In this document: piece after piece, positions 26,226 to 35,055 of the stretch
Layout of the letters: every line of letters begins with the position of its first letter
How positions within the stretch are numbered: the stretch's first letter is position 1
Source: Anaerofustis sp.
GTDB lineage: Bacteria; Bacillota; Clostridia; Eubacteriales; Anaerofustaceae
DNA length: 61,812 bases
Assembly: GCF_019420015.1 (NCBI RefSeq)
Contig: NZ_JAHZIA010000017.1
Span: 1-61,812 of the forward strand
Direction: 5' to 3'
Position numbers and translations under genes: made by a program
The notes under the pieces: generated by a model
Told to the model about the DNA's origin: nothing
The model's database searches: none
The model's input: the letters and a program-made list of their open reading frames with translations, nothing else

Positions 26226-26567
26226 TTTTTTTAATATAATTTAAATCCGAACTTATAAAGTTACGAATATAAGAAACGGTTATTGTTATTTTTTACTAAA
26301 CTATAAAGGGATAAATTATATTTATCTTTGTTTTTACAAAGTATACCTTGATGTTAGTTTATATCTTTTTTATTATATAAAGCATATGCGTTGTTTATAT
26401 GTGAATAAAAACTTACGCAATATGGTTAAAAAAATTTTCTGTGGTTATAATAATACATCCAAGTATTGATAGATATTAAATATATATTGTAATTATAATA
26501 CAATATAGGTCTTTTTTAAATGGATATAATTAAAATTAATTTTAATAAGTAAAATATGCAGTAATAT
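26226..26567. other. Non-coding gap
   Basis: About 340 very A+T-rich bases between the LarC-like gene start and the next minus-strand operon. No open frame with a ribosome-binding site and no strong hairpin seen. It must hold the promoter of the LarC-like gene, but I could not pick a convincing one. Confidence 0.4.
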
Positions 26568-26598
26568 AAAAAATACCCGTTAATTACGGGTATTTTTT
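26568..26598 (-). terminator. Terminator of the M23-peptidase operon
   Basis: AAAAAATACCCGT and ACGGGTATTTTTT pair around TAATT. On the minus strand the T run follows the hairpin, which overlaps the end of the 124-residue gene. Confidence 0.85.
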
Positions 26599-26954
26599 AT
26601 TTCTTGTTCGTCTATAACTTCTGCTTCTATTTCTATGATGTTATTTTTATCTATACTGTCTTTTGTTGTTTTTTGATTTCTGTAGGCTTCACTTTCTTGT
26701 TTTCTGATATTGTATTTTTTCTTTTTTATATATGCATATATTGCTATTGCAACAATTCCGGGTGAAAACCACTGCATGAATATATTAATCTTTTCAATTG
26801 CTCCGCTTTTTACTGAAAGAGCCATAATGATGGATACCATCAAGAAAACCGCAGGTATGAGAAGTCCCATCAATATATTATCTTGTTTTGACAGAAAAGC
26901 TTGTATCAATACTAAGATTATCAGGCATATTATAATTATTATAGGAATACTCAA
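26580..26954 (-). CDS. Small membrane protein downstream of the M23 peptidase
   Basis: The protein has 124 residues from a TTG start at 26954, with GGGGGAT upstream. Three hydrophobic helices (about 3-22, 28-48, 57-77) are followed by a basic patch (IKKKKYNIRK) and an acidic C-terminal tail (EIEAEVIDEQEIKN). The tail is probably cytoplasmic. It lies 19 nt after the M23 peptidase gene on the same strand and is probably cotranscribed. No family is recognised. Confidence 0.6.
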   Translation of the reverse strand: MSIPIIIIICLIILVLIQAFLSKQDNILMGLLIPAVFLMVSIIMALSVKSGAIEKINIFMQWFSPGIVAIAIYAYIKKKKYNIRKQESEAYRNQKTTKDSIDKNNIIEIEAEVIDEQEIKNTRN

Positions 26955-26973
26955 TTAATCATCCCCCTTTATT

Positions 26974-28644
26974 TTATTGAAGTGCATTGACGTAAATACC
27001 GTTTTTCAAATAATCAAAATAATTAAGTATTACTTGTCGTTGTCCTTTATACATTATTTCAAAATGGCAATGAGGTCCGGTTGAGTTACCTGTGCTGCCC
27101 ATAACGGCAATTTGTTCGCCTTGTTGGACTTTTTGTCCGACTTGTACGATATTTCTTACATTGTGTCCGTATCTTGTTATATATCCGTTTCCGTGATCTA
27201 TGTCTACACAGTTACCGTATCCTGCATACCAGCTTGATCTTATAACTATACCGGTATCTGATGCGTATACCGGGGTTCCTTGTGGATTGGCTATATCTAC
27301 CGCTTTATATCCAGCATGTGAACCGGCTTTGTTTAATGCCGATATTGTTCCGCTTGCAGGCATTATAAATCTTCCTGTGCTTGTAACAGGAGGAAGAGGT
27401 TTTACTCCTCTTGATACAACTTTCGGTGTGGAATTTTTTGTCGTTTTTTCATTTGTTATATCGCTTTTTACGACATCACCGTTTTCGTAAGTATTTATTG
27501 CTGTTACTTCTTTTGTACCTTCTTTGCCTTCTTGGGTTACTTTGTCAGTACCGATATATACATTTGAGTCGTCTTTGTATATTGTTTTGTATGCAACGTC
27601 CTCTTCGTATTTGACTTCTTTAACCGTTGTGATTGTAATGGAAGGTTTTGTGTTTATTTTATCGGTTGAAAACTCATCTTCTCTGAAATTAAGTGCACTT
27701 ACGAGATTTGTACCCTCTTTTGCCTCGTCAATTTCTGAGAGTATATCACTGTTTCCCTTATCGATTACATGCTTGTCAGATGTGTCGCTTAAATAATTTA
27801 TAGCAGTTTTTACATCCATAGCGGAATCCATTGATATCATTTTTTCTTCATATTTTATGTCTTCTTTTACTTCGCTGCCTTTGATTACTTTTTCGTTTTT
27901 ATTTTCTTTTTCGTAGTTACTTCCTATATTTGCGATTACGGTTTCGGCGTCTTGTGTAGAGGCTACTCTGGCTGCTTCCACTCCGTTGACGCTTATAACG
28001 GCACCTTTGCAGAATAAAGGTAAATTCATGTTATAGATTGCATTTTCACAGTCATCTGTACTTAGTACATCATTTGGATTTTTTATTGCCATTTTTTGAT
28101 AACTGATGGATTTTTCGTAAAATACACTTGAGTTGTCATACCATTTTGATAGATTTGCATCTACGTTTGTAAGTGCATTTTCAAAGTCTTCAATATTTTC
28201 TACTATGCCTATTTTTGTTCCGTTAAACACAACTTCGTATCCGAATAATTGATTGTAAGTAAGTATACCTACAATAAAAATCATGATACAAAAAACACCC
28301 ACCATAAGGTTAAATAAGTTTCTTTTTGCATATACTCTGAAATCTCTAAAAGCAAATTTAAATTTCTTTAAATAGTATTTTATACTTAAAAATACGTCGT
28401 TTAAATCTTCTTTTATTTCTTCTATTTGGTCATAAAGCCAACTGTTTTTGTATTTTTTTCTTAATTTTGACGGTTCTTTTTGGGTCTTTTTTCCGCCTGC
28501 AATTTTTTTGAATAGATTTTCTTTTTCCCTTATGTATGTAGATTCTTCCGCTATATGATATTTATTGTTTCTTTTTACTATTTTTTTATATACCTTATCG
28601 AGCTCCTGCTCTTCGTTACGTCTGTTTACCCAGTTTATTTTCAT
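26974..28644 (-). CDS. Membrane-anchored M23 (LytM-type) endopeptidase with G5 domain
   Basis: This is a cell-wall peptidase or regulator acting outside the membrane. It has 556 residues: a charged cytoplasmic part (1-110), one transmembrane helix (about 112-132), an extracellular linker, a G5 domain (about 335-410, ITTVKEVKYEEDVAYKTIY to the TKEVTAINTYENGDVV region), and a C-terminal M23 domain. The zinc ligands are His443, Asp450 (SHAGYKAVD) and His527, with His525 in PHCHFE, so the active site is complete. G5 domains bind peptidoglycan or zinc. GGGAGG precedes the ATG. A role in vegetative or sporulation envelope remodelling is possible. Confidence 0.88.
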   Translation of the reverse strand: MKINWVNRRNEEQELDKVYKKIVKRNNKYHIAEESTYIREKENLFKKIAGGKKTQKEPSKLRKKYKNSWLYDQIEEIKEDLNDVFLSIKYYLKKFKFAFRDFRVYAKRNLFNLMVGVFCIMIFIVGILTYNQLFGYEVVFNGTKIGIVENIEDFENALTNVDANLSKWYDNSSVFYEKSISYQKMAIKNPNDVLSTDDCENAIYNMNLPLFCKGAVISVNGVEAARVASTQDAETVIANIGSNYEKENKNEKVIKGSEVKEDIKYEEKMISMDSAMDVKTAINYLSDTSDKHVIDKGNSDILSEIDEAKEGTNLVSALNFREDEFSTDKINTKPSITITTVKEVKYEEDVAYKTIYKDDSNVYIGTDKVTQEGKEGTKEVTAINTYENGDVVKSDITNEKTTKNSTPKVVSRGVKPLPPVTSTGRFIMPASGTISALNKAGSHAGYKAVDIANPQGTPVYASDTGIVIRSSWYAGYGNCVDIDHGNGYITRYGHNVRNIVQVGQKVQQGEQIAVMGSTGNSTGPHCHFEIMYKGQRQVILNYFDYLKNGIYVNALQ

Positions 28645-28836
28645 AAATAAACATTACCTCCCTATATAAACAGTTAAGTTTGGTTTATATTCATACGTAT
28701 TAAAAGTTTAGCATAATAAATAAAAAAAATAAAGAAAAAAGCTTTTTTTTTGATGATAGTTTGTGGAAACAAAAGAAAATTTTGGTTAAAAATCGAGTTG
28801 ATGGGAATAATAATATTAAACATCGGAGGTGACAAA

Positions 28837-29076
28837 ATGAAATTGCCAAGATATTCTTATAACAGTGCAAAGCAAATCATTGAAAGCAATATAGGAAAGG
28901 ATGTGGACTTTGTAAGTAAAGTTGCAAGAGGGAAAACCGTTAAAAATAACGGAAGAATTCAAAACGCTTATAAAAACATATTTACTATATCCACCAAGTC
29001 GGATGATAAGGAAAATGTTATTTCATTTTCTTATTGTGATATTATAAATCATTCATTGCTTCTTAATATAAAATAA
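28837..29076 (+). CDS. veg: Veg family protein
   Basis: The product has 79 residues from the ATG at 28837, preceded by CGGAGGTG; the longer frame from 28750 has no site. The sequence (SAKQIIESNIGKDVDFVSK, KTVKNNGRIQNAYKNIFTI, ISFSYCDIIN) follows the pattern of Bacillus Veg, a small SH3-like protein reported to stimulate biofilm genes. In Firmicutes veg is usually single and strongly expressed. Here it is divergent from the M23 peptidase and upstream of a HAD gene. Confidence 0.82.
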   Translation: MKLPRYSYNSAKQIIESNIGKDVDFVSKVARGKTVKNNGRIQNAYKNIFTISTKSDDKENVISFSYCDIINHSLLLNIK

Positions 29077-29162
29077 TATAAACTTAATACATTTATAATA
29101 TGAGTTTAAGCTTATATATGATATAATGTAAATAATTATAAACATATGAAAAGGGAAAAAGA

Positions 29163-29789
29163 ATGAAGTATAAATGTGTAATATTTGATTTTGATGGAAC
29201 ATTGGCAAATACAGAGAATGTAATATTCCATGTTTACAATGAAATTGCAAAAAAATACGGGTATAAAGAAATTACACATGACTATATCGATGAATTAAAG
29301 CATCAACCTTATCACAATATAGCAAAAGATCTCGGGGTACCTTATCTTAAGATATTTTCTCTGATAAAAAAAGGACAGAAACTGATGAAAGAATATACTA
29401 AGTCAATGGATCCTTATGAAGAAGATATAAGAGAAATACTCGAAAAACTGAAAGATAACCTTAAATATATGGGGGTTATTTCATCTAACTCAAAAAAGAA
29501 CATAAACAACTTTCTTAAGAACGAGAATATAAAAGTAATGGATTTTATAATATCATCCCCTTTGTTTTCCAAAGAAAATAAAATAAACAAAATAAAAAAG
29601 AAACTTAATCTTGAAGATAAGGATGTTCTTTATGTAGGGGATGAAGTGAGGGATATAATTTCCGCAAAAAAATCAAATATAGACATAGCAAGCGTAACAT
29701 ATGGATATAATACAAAAGCATACCTGTCAACCCAAGAACCAACTTATTTTATAGACAGTTTAAAAGAGCTTTTTGAAATTATAAAATAA
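29163..29789 (+). CDS. HAD-family hydrolase
   Basis: The protein has 208 residues. Motif I FDFDGTLANT is near residues 7-16, motif II is GVISSNSKKN (about 99-108), and the acidic motif GDEVRD is near 159-164 (LYVGDEVRDIISAKKS). A helical cap lies between motifs I and II. It belongs to the PGP/beta-phosphoglucomutase branch; the substrate is unknown. AAAGGGA precedes the ATG, and a TATAAT box (gatataatg, near 29121) lies upstream. A strong terminator follows. Confidence 0.8.
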   Translation: MKYKCVIFDFDGTLANTENVIFHVYNEIAKKYGYKEITHDYIDELKHQPYHNIAKDLGVPYLKIFSLIKKGQKLMKEYTKSMDPYEEDIREILEKLKDNLKYMGVISSNSKKNINNFLKNENIKVMDFIISSPLFSKENKINKIKKKLNLEDKDVLYVGDEVRDIISAKKSNIDIASVTYGYNTKAYLSTQEPTYFIDSLKELFEIIK

Positions 29790-29815
29790 CCCTTAATTTT
29801 TAGGGTTATTTTTTA
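29784..29815 (+). terminator. Terminator after HAD gene
   Basis: AAATAACCCT and AGGGTTATTT pair around an A/T loop, then a T run. Confidence 0.88.
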
Positions 29816-29914
29816 TTTTTCTTTACACGAATAAAAGGATATATATTTTTTATGAAAGAATAGGGCATATATTTTTATAATATATGATATAATGCTAGGC
29901 AAAAGGAGGTATAG

Positions 29915-30568
29915 ATGGGGTTTGATTTTACTGACCAATTAATCGGAATATGTGAAATAATAGGCATTATAGCTTTTGCAATTTCGGGAGCAATGGCTGC
30001 TATTGAAAAAGAGCTTGATATATTCGGGGTTATTGTACTTGGCGTAACTACTGCTCTTGGAGGTGGGATTATACGAGATCTTATTCTTGCGATAAATCCT
30101 CCCGCTATGTTTATAAACGGTAATTATACCGCATTGGCAGCGGCTTTTTCATTGCTTGTATTTATATGTTTTTATTATAATTATGATTATATGCAAAAGC
30201 ATATGGATTTTTTTGATCATGCTTTAAATATATTTGATGCCGTGGGACTTGGTGTTTTTGTTATTCTCGGTATTAATACGGCAATGTTTGCAGGATATGT
30301 AGACAACAACTTTCTTTTGCTGTTCATAGGTTCCATAACCGGTGTTGGGGGTGGGATGTTGAGAGATATAATGATAAGAAACGTTCCTTTTGTTCTCAGA
30401 AAGAGGATATATGCGCTGGCTGCGATTATAGGCGGAAGTTTGTATTTAATACTTTTGAAAAACGGAGTTAACAGTGATATATCTGTTGTTGTCGGCATTG
30501 TTTCCGTTATAGTAATAAGGTTACTATCAAGAAAATATAAGTGGGCACTTCCGAAAGTCAATAAATAA
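29915..30568 (+). CDS. TRIC-type cation channel (YadS/YicG family)
   Basis: This is a 217-residue integral membrane protein with about seven helices arranged as two related halves. The family glycine motifs occur once in each half: TALGGGIIRDL (about 47-57) and GVGGGMLRDIM (about 145-155). Prokaryotic TRIC proteins form trimeric potassium-permeable channels; some family members have been linked to glycine. AAAAGGAGG precedes the ATG at good spacing. It is monocistronic and convergent with the lipoprotein gene. Confidence 0.87.
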   Translation: MGFDFTDQLIGICEIIGIIAFAISGAMAAIEKELDIFGVIVLGVTTALGGGIIRDLILAINPPAMFINGNYTALAAAFSLLVFICFYYNYDYMQKHMDFFDHALNIFDAVGLGVFVILGINTAMFAGYVDNNFLLLFIGSITGVGGGMLRDIMIRNVPFVLRKRIYALAAIIGGSLYLILLKNGVNSDISVVVGIVSVIVIRLLSRKYKWALPKVNK

Positions 30569-30598
30569 AAAAACAAGGTTTAAACCTTGTTTTTTATT
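30569..30598. terminator. Bidirectional terminator
   Basis: AAACAAGG and CCTTGTTT pair around TTTAAA (30571-30592), with A and T runs on the two sides. It is shared by the TRIC gene and the convergent lipoprotein gene. Confidence 0.9.
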
Positions 30599-31049
30599 TT
30601 ACTTCACTCCATCCTTGAGATACTAGGTTTTCACCTGTTTTTTCAAGAGAAAGTTTTTTTACGTTACTGCCTCCTGTAACCGGAAGTATTTGTTTATCAA
30701 TAACCTCTTGTAAGGTCTTTTCGTTTTCGGTTTGTATAGAAATAACTTCTGTTAGTATATTGTTTTCTTCTTCTGTGTTGTATTCTACACCCTCAATATT
30801 GTCAACTTTTTCCTCCATTTGCTCAATTGTTTTGTCTATTTGTTCTTCCTGGCTTTTATCCATATTTGTTAAATCTATTTTGGATGTTTGAGTAAATTTT
30901 GTTATTGTATCACCTTTTGCGTCCAGTTTTATAACTATTTCAACCCCGCTTTGTTCTATTTTGTATGATACCGTTTGTTCTTTATTTCCGCATCCTGCAA
31001 GAGATAGTATTACACAAAAAAACAATAATACTTTTAATAATTTTTTCAT
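30594..31049 (-). CDS. DUF1307/YehR-like lipoprotein
   Basis: The 151-residue precursor starts at the ATG at 31049 (AGGAAGGGG upstream); an upstream in-frame ATG at 31088 has no site. Lipobox LSLAGC gives a lipid-modified Cys near residue 20. The mature part is small, beta-rich and acidic (KIEQSGVEIVIKLDAKGDTITKF), like DUF1307/YehR lipoproteins of unknown function. It is a single gene, divergent from the GntR operon. Confidence 0.68.
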   Translation of the reverse strand: MKKLLKVLLFFCVILSLAGCGNKEQTVSYKIEQSGVEIVIKLDAKGDTITKFTQTSKIDLTNMDKSQEEQIDKTIEQMEEKVDNIEGVEYNTEEENNILTEVISIQTENEKTLQEVIDKQILPVTGGSNVKKLSLEKTGENLVSQGWSEVK

Positions 31050-31165
31050 TTCGTTTCCCCTTCCTGTTTTATAATTTAATATTAACATTTTTGTAAACGA
31101 TTATCAACGTTTATTTCATAAATATGATTCATTGTTTAACGCTAGATAAAAAATAAAAATTAATA

Positions 31166-31206
31166 TTGACAAACATGTTAATACTGTATATACTGTATAT
31201 ATACAG
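31166..31206 (+). promoter_or_regulatory. Promoter and operator of the GntR-ABC operon
   Basis: TTGACA (31166-31171), 17-nt spacer, TATACT (31189-31194). The perfect palindrome CTGTATATATACAG (31193-31206) overlaps the start-site region, with another ACTGTATA copy just before it. This fits autorepression by the adjacent YtrA-type regulator. Confidence 0.7.
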
Positions 31207-31224
31207 AAAGGGGATATATGGGAT

Positions 31225-31602
31225 TTGGATATAATAATAAGCAATATAGAAGATAAACCTATTTATGAACAAATTTATACACAAGTCAAAGATCTTATTA
31301 TTTCCGGTAAATTAAAAGAAGGTGAGGCTCTTCCTTCAATAAGAAATTTGGCGAAGGATTTGAGAATAAGCGTTATAACTACGAAAAGGGCCTATGAAGA
31401 ACTTGAAAAAGACGGGTATATTTATACCGTGAAAGCTAAGGGGTCTTTTGTTAACAAAAAGGACATTAATCTTATAAGAGAAGAAAATTTGAAAAAAATA
31501 GAATCGTATATGAGATATATTTTTGAATTGTCAAAATCTTGTGAGCTTAATACAAATGAAATAATAGATATGTTTAAATTGATTTCGGAGGAAAAACAAT
31601 GA
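31225..31602 (+). CDS. GntR-family (YtrA subfamily) transcriptional regulator
   Basis: The protein has 125 residues. The N-terminal winged helix has the GntR pattern (PIYEQIYTQVKDLIISGKL, ALPSIRNLAKDLRISVITTKRAYEELEKDGYIYT). The short C-terminal tail of about 50 residues marks the YtrA type. These repress ABC-transporter operons that respond to envelope stress or ligands. The start is TTG at 31225; an ATG at 31218 is out of frame and closes after 12 codons. The stop overlaps the ABC gene start (ATGA). The operator palindrome is at 31193-31206. Confidence 0.88.
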   Translation: MDIIISNIEDKPIYEQIYTQVKDLIISGKLKEGEALPSIRNLAKDLRISVITTKRAYEELEKDGYIYTVKAKGSFVNKKDINLIREENLKKIESYMRYIFELSKSCELNTNEIIDMFKLISEEKQ

Positions 31603-32441
31603 ATGCAATAGAATTGAAAAGTCTTACAAAAGAATATAAAGATTTTAAGCTTGATAATATAAATTTGGTTCTTCCCGAAGGATGTATTATGGGATTAATA
31701 GGTGAAAATGGGGCAGGAAAGAGTACAACCATAAAATTGATTTTCGATGCTATTAAACCGAGTGCAGGAGAAGTATTCGTTCTAGGAAAAAGCAACAAGG
31801 ATAACTTCAGAGAAACAAAAGAGGATATAGGGGTTGTACTTGATGAAGCTCACTTTCCTGAAGGAATAAATATAAAACAAGTAAATAATATAATGAAAAA
31901 TACGTATAAAAATTGGCAGGAAGATGTATTCTTTGAATATATGAAAAGATTTAATTTGCCTTTAAATAAGCAGTTTAAAGAGTTTTCCAGAGGTATGAAG
32001 ATGAAGCTTATGATTGGGGTCGCGTTAAGTCATAAAGCTAAACTTCTTATTTTGGATGAAGCGACAAGCGGACTTGATCCGATAGTAAGAGATGAGATTG
32101 TAGAGTTGTTTTATGAGTTTACAAGGGATGAAAATCATTCAATATTGATATCTTCTCATATAGTTTCTGATTTGGAAAAGTTGTGTGATTACATTGCTTT
32201 TTTGCATAAAGGTAAGTTGTTGTTTGTGGAAGAAAAGGATATTCTTTTGGAAGAATACAGAATGCTCAGATGTTCAAAAGAAAGCTTTGAGGATATCGAT
32301 AAGGATGCGGTTGTAGGGTTAAGGGAATCGGATTATGGGGTTGAAGCGCTTGTTGTGAAAAATAAAGTAAACTCTGCATTTAATTTAGAAAAGCCGAGCA
32401 TTGAGGATATAATTGTTTTTATGGCTAAGGAGGATATATAA
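31599..32441 (+). CDS. ABC transporter ATP-binding protein
   Basis: The 280-residue ATPase has Walker A GENGAGKST (about 34-42), the signature-like FSRGMKMKL (about 127-135, SRGMK in place of SGGQ) and Walker B (LLILDEATSGLD, about 147-158). The ABC-2/drug and peptide export branch often carries this SRGMK form. It overlaps the regulator by 4 bases and the permease by 1, so the three genes are coupled. It is probably for export of an antimicrobial or a lipid-envelope function; the substrate is unknown. Confidence 0.85.
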   Translation: MNAIELKSLTKEYKDFKLDNINLVLPEGCIMGLIGENGAGKSTTIKLIFDAIKPSAGEVFVLGKSNKDNFRETKEDIGVVLDEAHFPEGINIKQVNNIMKNTYKNWQEDVFFEYMKRFNLPLNKQFKEFSRGMKMKLMIGVALSHKAKLLILDEATSGLDPIVRDEIVELFYEFTRDENHSILISSHIVSDLEKLCDYIAFLHKGKLLFVEEKDILLEEYRMLRCSKESFEDIDKDAVVGLRESDYGVEALVVKNKVNSAFNLEKPSIEDIIVFMAKEDI

Positions 32442-33073
32442 TGAAAGGGTTATTATTAAAAGATTTATATGAGTTGTTAAAACAATGCAGATTTATATTT
32501 TTTCTCTGTATTCTATATGTATTTCTTTCTTTTGTAGAAAACGGATACTTCTTTGTCGGTTTTGCGATTATCTTTTTTGCCATGTTGCCTACTACCATAA
32601 TGGCTCTTGATGAAAGAAGTAAATGGGAGATTTATGCGGTAACCATGCCTTATACCAGAAAGGAAATGGTTTTGGTTAAATATTTATTGTCTTTTTTGGG
32701 AACATTTATTGTTGCTTTTTTATATATAGTGATACAGATTGTTGTTTCTGCTTTTATGAAAGACGGTTTTGTTGAGGTTATCAATAAGATGTATGTAATC
32801 CTTCCCTTAATGAGTGTTGGTATACTGTTCAGTAGTATTAACCTTCCTATTGTATTTAAATTTGGGGCTGAAAAAGGTAGGTTTGGAACTATATTTATAT
32901 GTGCTTTTTTGGGAGCAATAGGAGGAGGTTTGCTCTCGGAAAGTTCTTTGTCCGCCGGTTTTATAAATTTTGTGTTGACTTTGCCTGTTTGGGTGTATGT
33001 TCTTTTTGTCGGGATTTTTATTGTCGGCTCGTACATGATTTCCGTAAAGATTTATGAGAGTAAAGAAATGTAG
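32441..33073 (+). CDS. ABC-2 type permease
   Basis: This is a 210-residue membrane protein with about six helices. The cytoplasmic stretch MALDERSKWEIYAVTMPYTRKEMVLVKYL is typical of the ABC-2 permeases paired with YtrA-regulated ATPases. It overlaps the ATPase gene (TAATG). It probably forms the transport channel as a homodimer with two copies of the ATPase. The operon ends at a terminator at 33230. Confidence 0.8.
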   Translation: MKGLLLKDLYELLKQCRFIFFLCILYVFLSFVENGYFFVGFAIIFFAMLPTTIMALDERSKWEIYAVTMPYTRKEMVLVKYLLSFLGTFIVAFLYIVIQIVVSAFMKDGFVEVINKMYVILPLMSVGILFSSINLPIVFKFGAEKGRFGTIFICAFLGAIGGGLLSESSLSAGFINFVLTLPVWVYVLFVGIFIVGSYMISVKIYESKEM

Positions 33074-33152
33074 GAGAGTTAAGATAATTTGTGTAAAATA
33101 ATTTTCAAGAAGTGGAAATTATACGGACCAAAATTTTATAACAAAGTAAACG

Positions 33153-33203
33153 TCTCATTTTATTTTTGTTTTGATTGGTTAGGGATAACTTGATAAAATG
33201 AGA
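33153..33203. repeat. Long-loop inverted repeat
   Basis: Eleven-base arms TCTCATTTTAT (33153-33163) and ATAAAATGAGA (33193-33203) are separated by 29 nt in the gap after the ABC operon. There is no open frame around it. It could be a structured 3' UTR or a regulatory site; its role is unknown. Confidence 0.35.
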
Positions 33204-33229
33204 TGCAGAGAATTTAAGTAGTGGTTATT

Positions 33230-33263
33230 ATAAGGATATCATTTGGGGTATCCTTATTTTTAT
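33230..33263 (+). terminator. Terminator of the GntR-ABC operon
   Basis: ATAAGGATA pairs with TATCCTTAT around a 10-nt loop, followed by a T-rich stretch. Confidence 0.7.
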
Positions 33264-33363
33264 TGTATTTTGTGATGATATTTTTATAAATAGAGTTGAT
33301 TGTTTGAATTGTTGATATCTGTTCCTCGAAATGTTAAAATTTTTTTATAAAAGGAGGTTATAT

Positions 33364-33732
33364 ATGAAAATTACAAATATAACAGCATCTGATAATATAA
33401 GTGTTTCTGTTATAAACAGCGATGAAGTTTTAATAAATGATGTTGATTCGGAAATGGATTTTATTATGGAAATAAAAGGACTAACAGGAACGAACCGTAT
33501 TGTTTTGAATAAGAGTGCCGTAAATCCGGTTATTTTTGACTTGAAAAATAAAATCCTCGGGGAACTTTTGCAGAAGTTTGTTAATTATAATATAAAAATT
33601 GCCATTGTCGGAGATTTTTCTTCTTGTGGCAGCAAAGCATTTAAAGATTTTATTTATGAAACGAACAAAGGGAATAATTTTTTTATTGTTAGTGATAATG
33701 AAGAGGCAATTAAATTATTAAGCAAAAGTTAA
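33364..33732 (+). CDS. DUF4180 protein
   Basis: The product has 122 residues from the ATG at 33364, with AAAGGAGG upstream; the frame reaching back to 33331 has no site. The conserved pattern (VLINDVDSEMDFIME; NYNIKIAIVGDFSS; SKAFKDFIYETNKGNNFFIV) matches DUF4180, a small cytoplasmic family of unknown function. It is monocistronic and convergent with the dehydrogenase gene, ending at a shared terminator. Confidence 0.78.
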   Translation: MKITNITASDNISVSVINSDEVLINDVDSEMDFIMEIKGLTGTNRIVLNKSAVNPVIFDLKNKILGELLQKFVNYNIKIAIVGDFSSCGSKAFKDFIYETNKGNNFFIVSDNEEAIKLLSKS

Positions 33733-33734
33733 TA

Positions 33735-33766
33735 TAAAAAAGAGCAGATTAACTGCTCTTTTTTAT
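33735..33766. terminator. Bidirectional terminator
   Basis: AAAAAGAGCAG and CTGCTCTTTTT pair around ATTAA, with A and T runs outside. It is shared by DUF4180 and the convergent dehydrogenase gene. Confidence 0.9.
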
Positions 33767-35055
33767 TCCCATATTTTATCTTGTTCTCTTCTTAGTTTTA
33801 CAAGTAATGAATCTTCCTCAAGAAGAACATCATCATAAGTGATAATTTCTCCCTTCTTTACGTCATTTTTCATTATGGTATTGCCTGTGATAAGTCCTAT
33901 AGGAAGTGCATTTAATTCTTTTGCGGTTTGTCTTTTGTCTATTGTTCCGTATGTACAAAAACCGCCTATACCGTCAATTTTTTCTCCTTTTTTAAGGTCT
34001 TTTTTTGCTATTGTCATTGCTTCGCAAACAAGACCGTCCATTGGAACGATTGTTGCAGCTTTGTCAAGTACTGCTCTGGCTATTGTAAGTGGTGTTTCCA
34101 TTCCGCAAAGATGGTATGGTCTGTAAAGTACATAATTTGGACCTTCTCCTATTCTCAAGTACTGCATTTCATGGTGTATGAATTCAAGGTCAGAAGATAC
34201 TATTACAAATACTCCCGGTGCAATTCCGTTTACCCATTCTACTACTCCGTAACTGTTTAAAATACCGCCTTCTTCTTTTAATGAAAGTATTTGAGACAGT
34301 TGCTTGATATCGCTTTTCGGTCCGTGTCCGCCTCTTACATCCGGTACAAGACCGGTAGAGTTTGCCATACAGCAAAGTTCAACCATGTTCTTTGTTCCGT
34401 CTGAAAAAGAACATTGCATCTTTGGACTTACTCCTCTGCTTATTGCATAGTCACGTATACTGTCAGGAGTACAAGAGTAGTCTACGTCATTATTTTTACC
34501 TTTTCCGATTACTTTTATATCGAAGGCCAGAGCTTCACAGAAATCAAACATTTCTTTTACTGCTCCTGGTTCGTCTCCTGCGCTTCCCGTATATATAACT
34601 CCTGCTTGATCTGCTTTTTTCTTTAGTATAGGTCCCATGACAACATCGGCTTCTACATCGAGCATGACGATGTTTTTACCGTTGTTTATAGTGTCTATGG
34701 CAATTTCTGCGCCTATATCGGTAAATCCTGTTGCATCAACGACGCAATCTGTTGCTTCAACTTGTGATGCTATTTTTTTGTCTTCGCTTACAACAATTTT
34801 TCCTTTTTTTATTGCATCGTTTGCTTGTGATAACTTATTTGTTATAATGTAGTCATTTTCATTTATATTTGATTTTGAAAAAGCATATAAAACTTTGTTT
34901 ATATCTATATCGCATACAACGCTTGGAGTCATGCCTTTCATTTTATATAATTGGCTTATGAGTCCTCTTCCCATTTGGCCTGCACCGATTATCCCTACAT
35001 TTATAGGTGTGTTTTTTTCTTGAAGGTCTTTTAATCTGTAATTCATTCCTAGCAT
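33763..35055 (-). CDS. NAD(P)-dependent dehydrogenase with C-terminal SAF domain
   Basis: The protein has 430 residues from the ATG at 35055 (AAAGGAGAAA upstream); an extension to 35082 lacks a site. The N-terminal Rossmann fold has NVGIIGAGQMGRGLISQL (about 19-36), followed by a homoserine-dehydrogenase-like catalytic part. The last 80 residues form a SAF domain (KKDLKKGEKI to NDVKKGEIITYDDV), as in sialic-acid synthase and altronate dehydratase. This combination is seen in uncharacterised oxidoreductases annotated as homoserine-dehydrogenase-like. The substrate is unknown, and no pathway partner is adjacent. Confidence 0.75.
   Translation of the reverse strand: MLGMNYRLKDLQEKNTPINVGIIGAGQMGRGLISQLYKMKGMTPSVVCDIDINKVLYAFSKSNINENDYIITNKLSQANDAIKKGKIVVSEDKKIASQVEATDCVVDATGFTDIGAEIAIDTINNGKNIVMLDVEADVVMGPILKKKADQAGVIYTGSAGDEPGAVKEMFDFCEALAFDIKVIGKGKNNDVDYSCTPDSIRDYAISRGVSPKMQCSFSDGTKNMVELCCMANSTGLVPDVRGGHGPKSDIKQLSQILSLKEEGGILNSYGVVEWVNGIAPGVFVIVSSDLEFIHHEMQYLRIGEGPNYVLYRPYHLCGMETPLTIARAVLDKAATIVPMDGLVCEAMTIAKKDLKKGEKIDGIGGFCTYGTIDKRQTAKELNALPIGLITGNTIMKNDVKKGEIITYDDVLLEEDSLLVKLRREQDKIWE

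Noticed and set aside
25400..30090. Shared GGGIIRD motif in the LarC-like and TRIC proteins
   Set aside because: The motifs lie in unrelated folds and the flanking sequences do not match. Chance.
34362..34852. Plus-strand open frames opposite the SAF dehydrogenase
   Set aside because: They have no ribosome-binding sites, have low-complexity products and lie wholly opposite a conserved gene. They are shadows.
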